62,196 bases of DNA. It comes from Kribbella catacumbae DSM 19601 (lineage in GTDB: Bacteria; Actinomycetota; Actinomycetes; Propionibacteriales; Kribbellaceae). Shown one piece after another: positions 33,486 through 43,600 of this stretch (its first letter is position 1; every line of letters starts with the position of its first letter). The stretch covers positions 185-62,380 of the forward strand of contig NZ_AQUZ01000053.1 in NCBI RefSeq assembly GCF_000372465.1, read 5' to 3'. Below the pieces are notes generated by a model that made no database searches, was not told where the DNA came from, and saw only the letters and a list, made by a program, of their open reading frames with translations. Both the position numbers and the translations under genes were made by a program.

Positions 33486-34319
33486 GTGCCGGATTCGGAC
33501 GCAGGCCTCGTGGACGTCGTCCCCGAGATCCACGACCACTACACCGACCGCCACATCGAAGCTGACCGGCTGGTGATGACCCTCAAGGGTCGCTTGGAAC
33601 TCCAGCGGCTCCAGGACCTGCTTACCGAGCACCTGCCTACCGCGCCGGCGCAGATCGCCGACATCGGCGGTGGTCCGGGAACCCATGCCGCTTGGCTCAC
33701 CAAGCTCGGTCACGACGTCGTGCTCCTCGACCCGGTAGAGCGACACATCGACCAGGCCAAGGCCGCCGGGATCAACGCAGTCATCGGAGATGCACGGCAG
33801 TTGCCATGGAACAACGAAAGCAAGGACGTTGTCTTGATGGCCGGCCCGATGTATCACCTCACCGAGCCTTCGGAACGACGTGTCGCAGTCAGGGAGGCGG
33901 CCCGGGTCCTGCGGCCTGGCGGCGTTCTCGCGGTCGTCGCGATCAACCGGAACGCCAACCTCATCGGCTCGACTCTGGCCAACACGCTGCAGAAGCGGCG
34001 TGAGGTCGTCGAGGACATCCTGAACGATGGCTTCAGTGTCGAGAACGAGCGGATGGCCCAGACGACGTACCACACGGTCGCGCAACTGCGGAGTGAGCTG
34101 GCCCCGTTCGTCGACCGAGTCAGGATCTCCGGGCTGACCGGCCCAGGCGGCTGGTTGACCGTTGTTATCGACGCGCATTTCAAGGATTTGCCGCTGCCGG
34201 AAACGATCGGAGATCCGGATCCGCTGCAGACCGCATTGGCCTGCTCGCGACTGGCTGACAAGCAGCCCCATCTTGTGCACGCGAGCTCTTTGCTCCTCGC
34301 AATCGGCAAGCGTGCCTGA
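33486..34319 (+). CDS. Class I SAM-dependent methyltransferase
   Basis: A 277-residue Methyltransf_11-like enzyme. Motif I is ADIGGGPGTHAAWL (about residue 58-70) followed by VVLLDPVERHIDQA, then GDARQLPW and VLMAGPMYHL, and a REAARVLRPGGVLAVVA block. These are the SAM-binding and post-motif segments. The substrate is unknown. The GTG was chosen because AAAGGA lies seven bases upstream. It follows the tandem hairpins, so it probably has its own promoter. No lesion is seen. Confidence 0.8.
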   Translation: MPDSDAGLVDVVPEIHDHYTDRHIEADRLVMTLKGRLELQRLQDLLTEHLPTAPAQIADIGGGPGTHAAWLTKLGHDVVLLDPVERHIDQAKAAGINAVIGDARQLPWNNESKDVVLMAGPMYHLTEPSERRVAVREAARVLRPGGVLAVVAINRNANLIGSTLANTLQKRREVVEDILNDGFSVENERMAQTTYHTVAQLRSELAPFVDRVRISGLTGPGGWLTVVIDAHFKDLPLPETIGDPDPLQTALACSRLADKQPHLVHASSLLLAIGKRA

Positions 34320-34504
34320 CTTCCGGGCTCGATCAGAGAGGCATCGCAGAGCCCGACTGCGGCGCCTGACTAGCTCCTTCCAGGCCCGGCGCGCGACTTC
34401 ATCAGGGCGCGCCGGTCCTGCACCGTAGCCACCGGAAGATCTGCCAGACTCATGACGATTGGCTCTTCACGGGTTGGAGGCGCGGATGTTGCAGGCCCCG
34501 GTCG

Positions 34505-36816
34505 TTGTCGAGCAGTTTCCACTGGGCCGATCAGCCCAGGGGTGGCCAGGACCGTGCGATGCGGGAGATCTTTCTCAGCGATGCCGGCCACAGTCTGGCT
34601 CGTTACTGGCAGGAGTCCACGTTTGGCTTCCTCGACCTGCAGACTGGCGGCGTGGTCACGCCGATCCAGTCCATCGGGCTGCCACACGACACGTACTACG
34701 ACGCGAACGGTGACCTGCAAAGTCATCGGACGAGGGACGAAACGATCGCGCGGGCCATCGTCACGCTGCCCGGCTATCTGCCGAATCCCGGGCCGAAGAT
34801 CGTCTTCATGTTCGACAACCCGTCGCCGGCCGGTGCGGGCGGGTCGACGTTGGGTCGTAGGCCATCCTGGACTTTGCGGCAGCCACTCCTACATGGCTCA
34901 CGAGCTCGGTCACACGCTCGGTTTCGAGCATTCGTACGGGTTCGGCGTCGTGTACGGCGACCCATATATTGCGTGACGAGCGCAATGACGTTCGGTGGAT
35001 CCGATCCGGCCCACCCGCGGACCCGGCCCGTGGACTCAGCGGTTCCGCTGACCGTGTTTCCGTCCGACATGAGGTTCTGGGACCGGTTCGGGCCGATGCC
35101 CTCGGCGGCGTGCCTGTACCGCACGCTGCCGGAGTTCGCGGCGTCTTCGTACGTCCGGAAGGTCAACTTCGACGAGACCGTGACCGTCCGCGCGCTGAGC
35201 GATGCCGGGCCGGGCGACGTCGTCCTGCTGGTGCTCGAGCTGAACGGCCGCCACTGGATGGCGGAGCTCCGGGTCCCCACGAACTGGGACGCCGGACTCG
35301 GCGGAACGGACGGGCCGGGCGCGGCACTCGTGCTGCACGGGCTACTTCCGGTTGGCGGTGACGCTGCGCAGATTCGGGTCGACTACCAGGGACGGATCGC
35401 GGTCGGCTCGGTTCCGATCACCTCGCCCATCGACGTCATACCGGCGTACCGGCTTCCGAACGGGGCCCAACCGGATGTGCGGCTGGTGCTGGAGAGTTTC
35501 GACCCAACTCGAACACGGCCCGGGTGAAGTTCACCCACCGCGCCCGGCCGGTGATCCGTGCGGCCGAGCGGCTGAGACCGGCCAGCGTGATCCAGGCCGG
35601 CTTGGGTGCCGGCCTGCACAAGAACTTCGAGGCCTGCATCCTCGACGGCGACGAGCTGTGGCACTGGTGGCAGGACAACTCGGTTCCCTGGCGGCCGTGG
35701 AACCGCGGCCAGCAGATCGCCAACGGCGCCGCGTATCCGGGCACGATCATCCAGTCGGACTTCGGGTCAGGTGACTACGGGAACTTCGAGGTCGTCGTCC
35801 CGATCCGGACGGACAGCGGGCGCATCCGCCTGCGGCACTACGCACACGACAACAGCATCGCCGAGAGCCCTTGGCTGGCAGGTGCCTGGATCACCGGCCC
35901 CGAGGACGACGTCGCCGGCTCGGCTGCGCTGATCCAGGCCGACCACGGTGATCCTGACGAGCACGGGAACTTCGAGGTGGTCGTCGCGCTGCGCCAACCG
36001 GGCGGCCTGTCGCGGCTGCGTCACTACTGGCGCGACCACAACACCGACGGCTTCCCGTGGCGGCAGGCCAACTGGGTAACGCCCGCAGACCAGGTGATCG
36101 TCGGCAGCCCGGCACTCATCCAGTCCGACTTCCAAACGGGCGGGCACGGCCATTTCGAGGTTGTTGTGCCGATCATGACGCCGATCGACCGGGTAGGACT
36201 GCGCCACTTCTGGGGCGATCTCAGCCAGGGCACGCTGAGCTGCTTCCCGCAGCAGGCCGCCGCCGAGGATCTACTCCGTGGGTTCGGGGACGTCGTCGGT
36301 AGCCCCTCGCTGATCCAGCCCGACTTCGGCTCGACCGGGCACGGGAACCTCGAACTGGTCGTGCCGGTCCGGCTCCCAACGGCGCAACCCAACTCCGGCA
36401 CGTCTGGATCGACAAGGCCGGTCCGAATCCGCACGTGTGGAACTTCGGAGGGTACGTCACCGAGTCGTGCCGCGGAACCGCGACGCTGTTCCGCAGTACC
36501 TACGGGACCCACGATCACCGGAACTTCGAGGTCGTCGTGCAGGAGGACCGCGGCGCCCTCGCCCACTACCAGCATCCGAACGACAACGTGAACTATCCGT
36601 GGGTGCGGGCAGCCACCTTCGACGCCCTCGACGACGTCCCGCGCATCGAGCCGCCGGCCGAGCGGATCGCCCAGCTGACGGGCGAGCACGACCGCGCTGG
36701 CTGGGACGGCACCCCACCGGCGCCGTTCGCGCTCAACCGAACGGAACACCACGCCGGAATCGTCGGCACTGACCTCGGCGTCTCGTTCGAGCACGGTGGT
36801 CGAACATATGTACCCT
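34505..36816 (+). pseudogene. Secreted metalloprotease with lectin-like repeats, frameshifted
   Basis: Remains of one large protein. The first part (ARYWQESTFGFLDLQTGG, ARAIVTLPGYLPNPG) leads into a metzincin-type zinc site, MAHELGHTLGFEHSYGFG, which lies in a different frame between shifts near 34855 and 34972. The first frame then resumes at TSAMTFGG. A C-terminal region in another frame (from 35524) has about six repeats of the type GNFEVVV...LRHYWRDN...W, as in PLL/tachylectin-like propellers, with one more shift near 36390. The end, GTDLGVSFEHGGRTY, resembles the start of a DUF4185-like domain and stops abruptly near 36810. At least four shifts make a full product impossible. Confidence 0.65.
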
Positions 36817-36967
36817 TAAGTTCAGTCGGTACTTGTCGGCTCTGAGCAGGGTGTCTGCGTTGTGGACGGTGTAGTCGACGCAGGGAGCCGCGTCTCCGAT
36901 GCGGTGGAACGGAGTGGAACGTAATGTTTCGTAGGGAGTTCGGCGAGTGCGAGCGGGGTGGGAGCTG

Positions 36968-37176
36968 ATGGTGTCAGGTTCGGAATCGGTGGGTGAGTTC
37001 GTTGACGAGAATCGGCGGCGGCTTAGTCGGGAGGAGACCGTTGAGCTGCTCTCGCGCCCGCTGGTGGGCGTCTTCTCGTCGCTGAGTGAGGCCGGCTGGA
37101 TTCATTCGGTTCCGGTGCATTTCCTCCATGTTGAGGACGAGATCCGAGTTCTCGTTGGCGCGGACGCGGTGAAGAC
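36968..37176 (+). pseudogene. PPOX-family (pyridoxamine 5'-phosphate oxidase-like) gene, 5' part
   Basis: The N-terminal 69 codons of a flavin-binding split-barrel protein: LSREETVELLSRPLVGVFSS, then GWIHSVPVHFLHVEDEIRVL and VGADAVKT. The gene is cut after GTGAAGAC by the IS21-family element. Its continuation, RNVARTGQATLCVEV and onward, begins at 39338 in the matching frame, so this was a single gene of about 150 residues. GGGAG precedes the ATG at 36968. The family binds FMN or F420. Confidence 0.75.
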
Positions 37177-37240
37177 TGTCGGCGGCGCTCGAAAACTGAA
37201 CACTTTCGGCGGTGAAAAGTGAGCACTCGACGATGGGAGA

Positions 37241-38455
37241 GTGATCACTTTGGAGGACTGGGCGCTGATCAGGAGGTTGGCTGCTGAGGGGGTGCCGAAG
37301 GCACAGATCGCGCAGCGGCTGGGGATCTCGCGGACGACGGTGATCAAGGCGGTGAACTCGGATGCGCCGCCGAGGTATGAGCGCAGGCCGGCACCGACGT
37401 CGTTCACGGTGTTCGAGCCGCGGGTGCGGGAGTTGCTGGAGCAGACGCCTGACATGCCGGCGACGGTGCTGGCCGAGCGGGTCGGGTGGACCGGGTCGAT
37501 CCGGTGGTTCCGTGAGAACGTGGCGCGGTTGCGGCCGACGCATCGCCCGATCGATCCGGCCGACCGGATCGTGTGGGCGGCTGGTGATGCGGCGCAGTGT
37601 GATTTGTGGTTTCCGCCGCGGAAGATCCCGTTGGAAGACGGCAGCGCGAAGTTGCTGCCGGTGTTGGTGATCACGGCCGCGTATTCGAGGTTCGTGACGG
37701 CGCGGATGATCCCGACCCGCAAGACCGAGGACCTGCTGCTGGGGACATGGGAGCTGATCCGGCAACTGGGGCGGGTCCCGCGCCGGCTGATCTGGGACAA
37801 CGAACCCGGCATCGGCCGCGGCCAACGCCGCGCGGAGGGCGTGGGATCGTTCATGGGCACGCTGGCCACCAAACTGGTGCTGCTGCCACCCCGAGACCCC
37901 GAATCCAAGGGCATCGTGGAGCGCCGCAACGGCTGGTTCGAGACCTCGTTCATGCCCGGCCGGACGTTCGCCTCACCGGCAGACTTCAACACCCAGTTCA
38001 CCGACTGGCTCACACGGGCCAACGCACGAGTGGTCCGCACGATCAAGGCCGCACCGATGGACCTGGTCGACACGGATCGGGCCGCGATGCTGGCGTTGCC
38101 GCCGATCCCATTGCATCTGGGCTGGCGCAACAAGATCCGGCTGGGCCGCGACTACTACGTCCGCCTCGACACCAACGACTACTCCGTCGACCCCACTGTG
38201 ATCGGCCGGATGGTCGACGTCGCCGCAGACCTGGAACGAGTGCGGGTCCGCGCAGACGGCCGCATCGTGGCCGAGCACTGCCGGGTCTGGGCCAGAGGAA
38301 CCACCATCACCGACCCCGCCCACGTCCAGACAGCCGCCTGGCTACGCAAACAGTTCCAGCAACCCCGCGCCGTCGTCGCCGGTGATGATCTGGCCCGGGA
38401 TCTCAGCGACTACGACCGCGCATTCGGGCTCACCGCCGAGGAAGGAATCAGCTGA
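37241..38455 (+). CDS. istA: IS21-family transposase IstA
   Basis: A 404-residue DDE transposase. The N-terminal HTH (IRRLAAEGVPKAQIAQRLGI, then SRTTVIKAV) binds the terminal repeats. The integrase core shows D in AAGDAAQCDLWF, D in RLIWDNEPGIG and E in SKGIVERRNGWFE. The C-terminal Mu-type beta domain has LGRDYYVRLDTNDYSVDP. The GTG start lies just after the left-end repeats. Its stop overlaps the ATG of istB by one base, the normal IS21 arrangement. Apparently intact. Confidence 0.9.
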   Translation: MITLEDWALIRRLAAEGVPKAQIAQRLGISRTTVIKAVNSDAPPRYERRPAPTSFTVFEPRVRELLEQTPDMPATVLAERVGWTGSIRWFRENVARLRPTHRPIDPADRIVWAAGDAAQCDLWFPPRKIPLEDGSAKLLPVLVITAAYSRFVTARMIPTRKTEDLLLGTWELIRQLGRVPRRLIWDNEPGIGRGQRRAEGVGSFMGTLATKLVLLPPRDPESKGIVERRNGWFETSFMPGRTFASPADFNTQFTDWLTRANARVVRTIKAAPMDLVDTDRAAMLALPPIPLHLGWRNKIRLGRDYYVRLDTNDYSVDPTVIGRMVDVAADLERVRVRADGRIVAEHCRVWARGTTITDPAHVQTAAWLRKQFQQPRAVVAGDDLARDLSDYDRAFGLTAEEGIS

Positions 38456-39270
38456 TGGCCACCACCAAAACCACGAAGCCCACCGCGACCACGGAGGCGG
38501 TCAAGCAGATCACCTATCTGGCCGCCGCGCTGAAAGCACCCCGGATCACCGAGGCCGCAACCCGGCTGGCCGACCAAGCCCGAGATGCCGGCTGGACCCA
38601 CGAGGACTACCTTGCCGCAGTCCTCGAGCGCGAAGTCAGTGCCCGCAACTCATCCGGCGCCCGACTCAGGATCCGTGCCGCCGGGTTCGGTGCCGTCAAA
38701 ACCCTCGAGGACTTCGACTTCGATGCCCAACCAGCAGCACGCCAACAGATCGCCGCACTCGCATCCGGCGGGTTCCTCACCGAGGCCCGCAACGTCGTAC
38801 TCCTCGGACCACCCGGCACCGGCAAAACCCACCTGGCCACCGCCCTGGGAGTCGTCTCCGCCCGACACGGACACCGAGTCCTGTTCGCGACCGCGACCGA
38901 CTGGGTCACCCGCCTCACCGACGCCCACCGCGCCGGCAAGCTCCCCAACGAGCTCGCCAGGCTGCGCCGCTACGGGCTGATCATCGTCGACGAGGTCGGC
39001 TACCTCCCGTTCGAGCAAGACGCCGCGAACCTGTTCTTCCAGCTCGTGTCATCCCGCTACGAACACGCCTCCCTGATCCTCACCAGCAACCTGCCGTTCT
39101 CCGGCTGGGGCGGTGTCTTCGGAGACCAAGCCGTCGCCGCCGCCATGATCGACCGCATCGTCCACCACGCCGACGTCCTCACCCTCAAAGGCGCCAGCTA
39201 CCGACTCCGCGGACGCGGCATCGACAGCCTCCCCAGCATCCGCACCACCACCGACCAAACACAGTCCTAG
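38455..39270 (+). CDS. istB: IS21-family helper ATPase IstB
   Basis: A 271-residue AAA+ ATPase that helps IstA in target choice and strand transfer. Walker A is GPPGTGKTHLATALG (about residues 121-135), Walker B is LIIVDEVGYLPF (about 178-189), and SNLPFSGWGGVFGDQ is the sensor region. The N-terminal helix bundle (EAATRLADQARDAGWTHEDY) is typical. ATG overlaps the istA stop. Length and motifs are complete. Confidence 0.9.
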   Translation: MATTKTTKPTATTEAVKQITYLAAALKAPRITEAATRLADQARDAGWTHEDYLAAVLEREVSARNSSGARLRIRAAGFGAVKTLEDFDFDAQPAARQQIAALASGGFLTEARNVVLLGPPGTGKTHLATALGVVSARHGHRVLFATATDWVTRLTDAHRAGKLPNELARLRRYGLIIVDEVGYLPFEQDAANLFFQLVSSRYEHASLILTSNLPFSGWGGVFGDQAVAAAMIDRIVHHADVLTLKGASYRLRGRGIDSLPSIRTTTDQTQS

Positions 39271-39337
39271 ACTGCCAACAACCGCACACTTTTCAACCGC
39301 CGAAACCGACCAACTTTCAAGCGCCGTCGACAAAGAC

Positions 39338-39587
39338 CCGCAACGTCGCACGGACCGGGCAGGCGACATTGTGCGTCGAGGTCACGGAAGGTTCTGTCCG
39401 TAGTTTCGTCAGCGTGTCGGGATCGGTCACAGTGCGCCAACCTCCGCTGATGGAAGACCTGGTCGCATTGGACCAGCGCTATTCGCGTACCGATTTCGCG
39501 TCGGGATGGGACGAAGCCGCCTTTGCTACCGCGGCGATGTTGTCGCTGCAAGCTCAACGATGGATCGCCTGGGCCGATTGGGGCTGA
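39338..39587 (+). pseudogene. PPOX-family gene, 3' part
   Basis: The displaced C-terminal half of the gene at 36968. It reads RNVARTGQATLCVEVTEGSV, then SVSGSVTVRQPPLMEDLVAL, the split-barrel strand and the usual tail (MLSLQAQRWIAWADWG then stop). Deleting the IS21 element and one AAGAC makes the two parts continuous (AVKT-RNVARTG). Confidence 0.8.
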
Positions 39588-39811
39588 TTCCCGGGGTTCA
39601 GCACATGCGCCTATCATCAAGGCGAGAACCGCTTGGCTGCCGCGACATCGCGGTCGCAGGTTTCGTCAGTAGACCGCGCCCGCGATCCGGTCCAGCAGGT
39701 TGGAAGGCGGTTCTAGCCGGACCCTAGATGCCAACCCAACCAAACTCCACAAAGCGGTACTAAAACTGGTGATCGCAACGAGGATCAGAGGATCGTTGAC
39801 GACCTCCTCGG

Positions 39812-40459
39812 CTAAACCACGTCGACCGTCCGGATGCCGCTGAGGAGCTCAATCCGCTCCAGCTCTGCCCGACCGACTAGCCTCAGGACATCCTCGGCTG
39901 TCGGCAGAGGCGTGCGCGGGAAGCCCGATGCCTGCAGCCAGCGAGTACGCGTAGACAACCCCAATAGTCCGCTTTTGGTCGGGAGCCGACGCGACGGTGG
40001 CGCCAGCACCGGTACACCCGGCTCCAGATGAACCACACCGGTCGGCAACTCGATGTCTCCAGCCGGTGGCAAAGTCGCCACCAGCCATTCCCCACTGGGC
40101 AGCTTCAGATGCGCTGGCCATGGACCGGGGCGCAGCTGTTCGAACAGCCTCAATCCTTCGGCGCCGCTGACACGCGGCACTCGCCAGAACGATACTCGTT
40201 CCCCGGACGTGATCAGCAGGTTCGGAGGGGTCTCCGGCCAGGTCGCGGCGACCTGGTGGAGGTCTGTCGTCCAACCAGATTCGGCGGCGAGGTGCTCACC
40301 TGGGGCGTCGCAGAGCAAATCACCGCATGAGCAGATCCAGCGGCCGAAGGCGTCATGCCTGGCCGGTGCGCGCACGAGCGTGTACGCCGGTCTGACAGCG
40401 ATACCGGCTGTGGCATACGCCAGCGCGGCCTCGAGCAACGTGTTGCGCGGTCGAAACAT
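39812..40459 (-). CDS. Degenerate prim-pol (archaeo-eukaryotic primase-like) protein
   Basis: A 215-residue protein matching the N-terminal part of actinobacterial bifunctional primase-polymerases: LLEAALAYATAGIAVRPAYT, the CSCGDLLCDAPGEHLA zinc-like block, GWTTDLHQVAATWPETPPNL and LITSG. The catalytic Asp pair expected just after this (DVD-like) is replaced by VSFWRVPRVSG, so polymerase activity is unlikely. AGGAGGTG precedes the ATG. It lies 215 bases after the relaxase gene on the same strand. It may be a DNA-binding accessory protein; a vestigial primase is the alternative. Confidence 0.65.
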   Translation of the reverse strand: MFRPRNTLLEAALAYATAGIAVRPAYTLVRAPARHDAFGRWICSCGDLLCDAPGEHLAAESGWTTDLHQVAATWPETPPNLLITSGERVSFWRVPRVSGAEGLRLFEQLRPGPWPAHLKLPSGEWLVATLPPAGDIELPTGVVHLEPGVPVLAPPSRRLPTKSGLLGLSTRTRWLQASGFPRTPLPTAEDVLRLVGRAELERIELLSGIRTVDVV

Positions 40460-40674
40460 CGAGTGACACCTCCTGGAGCCTCCATCATGGCCTACCCGTG
40501 CCCCGCGGAGACTAATGCCTCGCTTGGCCAGGCCGTCGCTGCGTGGGGGTACGGCAATCGTGGGTGCCGCGCTCCCGACTTCGATAGAGAAGGGGGCTTG
40601 GAAAGACGACTACCAGAGATCGTTGACTGCAACTCCAGTTCGTCCTCTGAGACTCATCAGGCGCCGCTGCATGC

Positions 40675-43600
40675 CTACCGCTCACCGGGGGATCTGATCT
40701 CGGACAGTTGAGGGTCCATCTCCGGCTCGGCGGAAGTGCGGCTGGAGCCAGCGACCTCGCTGGTCATCGTGCTGAGGCGCTGGTAGTGGGTGGATTGGGC
40801 GAAGGCGGTTGCTGGCGGTTTGTCGCCCAGGAAGGCTCGGCTCGTGACGCCGTAGCGCTCTCGATAGGCGGCGACTTCGACAAGTTGTTCTCGTGAGATC
40901 GGTCGGTGCCATGCCGGCTTCTCCGCCGCGGCCTTGTCCGCCAGCCAGGCGGCGCGTTGGGCGATTTGGGCCTCGAGTTCGCGGAGTGGGGCGATGAGGG
41001 TTGGGTCGGAGACGTGTTCGGCCGGCGTGATGAGGCCGGCGATGAGGGGCGGGCAGTGGCCGGTACGGCGTGCTGCTCTGGAGGTCAGCCGTTCGACCCG
41101 GGCATGTAGTACAGCGGCGATGTCGGTGGCGTTGTTCAGGGATGACTGTTGGACGGCTCGGTGGAGTACCTGGGTGACGTCAAGGCAGGCGGTCTCGGCG
41201 CGGCGGAGGGCACTGATCAGAGGGCCGTATACCGACGAGGCTATGAGCCCGGTCAAGTCGGCACTGTCTAGGCCGCTGGTGGAGATGGCCGGGGCGAAGC
41301 GGTTACGGGCGTCCAGTTGGCAGAGGTGTTCGTGGATCGGAACCAGGCGATCGAGGCGAGTGGCGTTGTCCAGTTCCTGGCGCATGACCTCGTGGGCGGA
41401 GAGCTCGACTCCTGGGTTTTCGAGGATGGCCTCGAGGATGTCTTGCATGGTCTGTTCGGGATGTGGTTCGTGGAGTTCGATGGTCGATCGATGGGTCGCT
41501 ACGTAGGCGCGATTGCTGTCGCGACCGCGGGTCATGCCGACGTACAGGAGGGCGCGGGTGAGCTGATCGGTGACGAGGAGATGGGCGGTGTCGACGGTTG
41601 CCCCTTGGGCTCGGTGGGCGGTTGTGGCGTACGCGAGCTCGACGGATTCCTGGACGTAGGCCGCTGGGAGGGTTACCTGATTCTGGTTCGCGTTCTCGAC
41701 CGTGAGTGAGCCGTCTTTCCAGCGATGAACGACCGTCCACTCGTCGCCGTTCTGGACGAACCCGTCTGGTCCATAGCGCAGCCGGCGGTTGTTGAGGCGG
41801 GTGACGATGCGGTCGCCGATGCCGACATGGTTGGTGTTATGCAGGACGATTCCGTCCGGTTCGACCTCGCCGGCGATGATCCGATCGAGCCGGGCCCGGG
41901 CATTGAGCCGGGCGACAGCGGAGTTGTCGGCGGCGATGAGGAGGCTGGACTTGCCTGCTGCGATGTCGGCCTTCCAGGCGCGGTACGCCGCGCTTTCCAT
42001 GTCATCCGTCGAGCCCGCATCGAGTCGGTTCTGTTCGTCGTAAAGATCGATGACGTCAGGCGAACCTGCTCGCAGTGCCAGACTCGCCTCTCGTTCCCAG
42101 GCGTTGCTGAATCGCCAGACGTCACTGAGTTCGGCGGCCTCGGTGTCGCGTGCGATCAGGCGGAACGCCCCGCCGGTGTCGGCCGCACTCAGTTGGGCAT
42201 CATCGCCGACAAGCAGGATTTTCGCTCCGGCAGAGTTCGCGTCTCGCGCTAGAGTCGCGAGTTCCATGGTGCCGGCCATCGAGGCCTCGTCGACGATGAC
42301 CAGTTGGCCAGAACGGAACTTCCAGCGATCCTGCTCGGCGCGCAGCGCGGCGAGGAGTTCTGATAGCCGGTGCTCTCGCCGTCGACGGCCTGCTTGACGA
42401 GCTTCCTGTACTGCGAACGCGGTCTGCTGGATGCGATCACGACGTTCCTCGGCGCCCAGTCCCGCCGACTCGTAGATCCATTTGGCGATGTTCTCGGCCG
42501 GTGAACCGATCGCGTCGGACAGCACCGCTGACGCGGCCGAGGAAGGTGCGAGAGCGATGACCGACCCTTCGCCATGTGCAGCTTCCCAGCTGGTCGTCAT
42601 TGCCGACAACAGGCTGGTCTTTCCCGTACCGGCAGGACCGATCAGCGCTTCGACCTTCTGACCGCTGGTAGCGATCCGAAGAAGCGCCGCCGCCTTGTCC
42701 GAGCTCAACCCCCGAGCCGCCGGTGCAGGGATCGTCGGGCCGGAGGCATCGCAGGCAAGGTCCAGTAGGAGAGACTCTGCTCCGAGGATCACCGGTGAGG
42801 TGAAGATCTGGCCGTTGTGAATCGTGAACACGCTCGCGCCGTCGGCCCTGGTCACAGGCACCGTGACGACCTCTGGCGCCGTCAAACTGATCGACTGCTT
42901 CTCGGCACCTTCGACAATCGACTCCAGTACTGCGAAGCGCTCGGTCGACGACACCAGCCGAATCAGGCGCGTCTGCCGTGCGGCTTCTGCCAGCAGATTC
43001 CAGCGGGTCCAGGTGGCCCGCTTGGTCTGCAACGTGATGACGGTCGCGGCGGCGTACGCCTCGATCGTCTGCGGGCTGAGATCAGCTGCCGACATCGGTC
43101 GATCGCCGGCTTGGTCGAGCGACTGTTGAATCGACTCGAGCGCCTCTCGGCCGACCATCATGTCTGCCCTTCGCCGCCAGTCCCGCATGAGCGATTCGAG
43201 GGGTCGCGCCAGATGCTTTGGTGGACGATTCATGAGGGTCGCGCGTTGTCGCAGTACGTACATTTCGTTCCGACCAGGTGGCAGCAGACCGTCACTGCGC
43301 TTGGCCAGGAGCGCAGCGAGATTCGATTCGATCTGCTTGGTTCTGGCCGAGAACTCCTCGATCAACTTGTCGGGAACGATGCTCATCTCGAAGGCCGGAT
43401 TGCGGCGTTTCCCGCGTGGTCGTAGCTCCCAATCGACGCCCAAGCGCCGACTCAGGTTGTCGGCCAGGAAAACATTGTGGATCTCCGACATGGCAACCAC
43501 CGAGCGGAGCAGCACTCGCCCGTCGATGGCCCGCCATAGACCGTCAGTCCCCTGGACTCGGTTGGCGACGACGACATGGGTGTGCAGCTGTGGATCACCC

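Larger units (their letters stand above)
37177..39332 (+). mobile_element. IS21-family insertion sequence
   Basis: A complete element of 2,156 bp. Ends: TGTCGGCGGCGCTCGAAAAC at 37177 and the imperfect complement ending at 39332 (TGTCGACGGCGCTTGAAAGT on the minus strand); a second conserved block TTTCGGCGG..GAAAAGTG follows at both ends, so there are multiple terminal repeats as usual for IS21. AAGAC at 37172-37176 and at 39333-39337 is the 5-bp target duplication. Confidence 0.9.
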
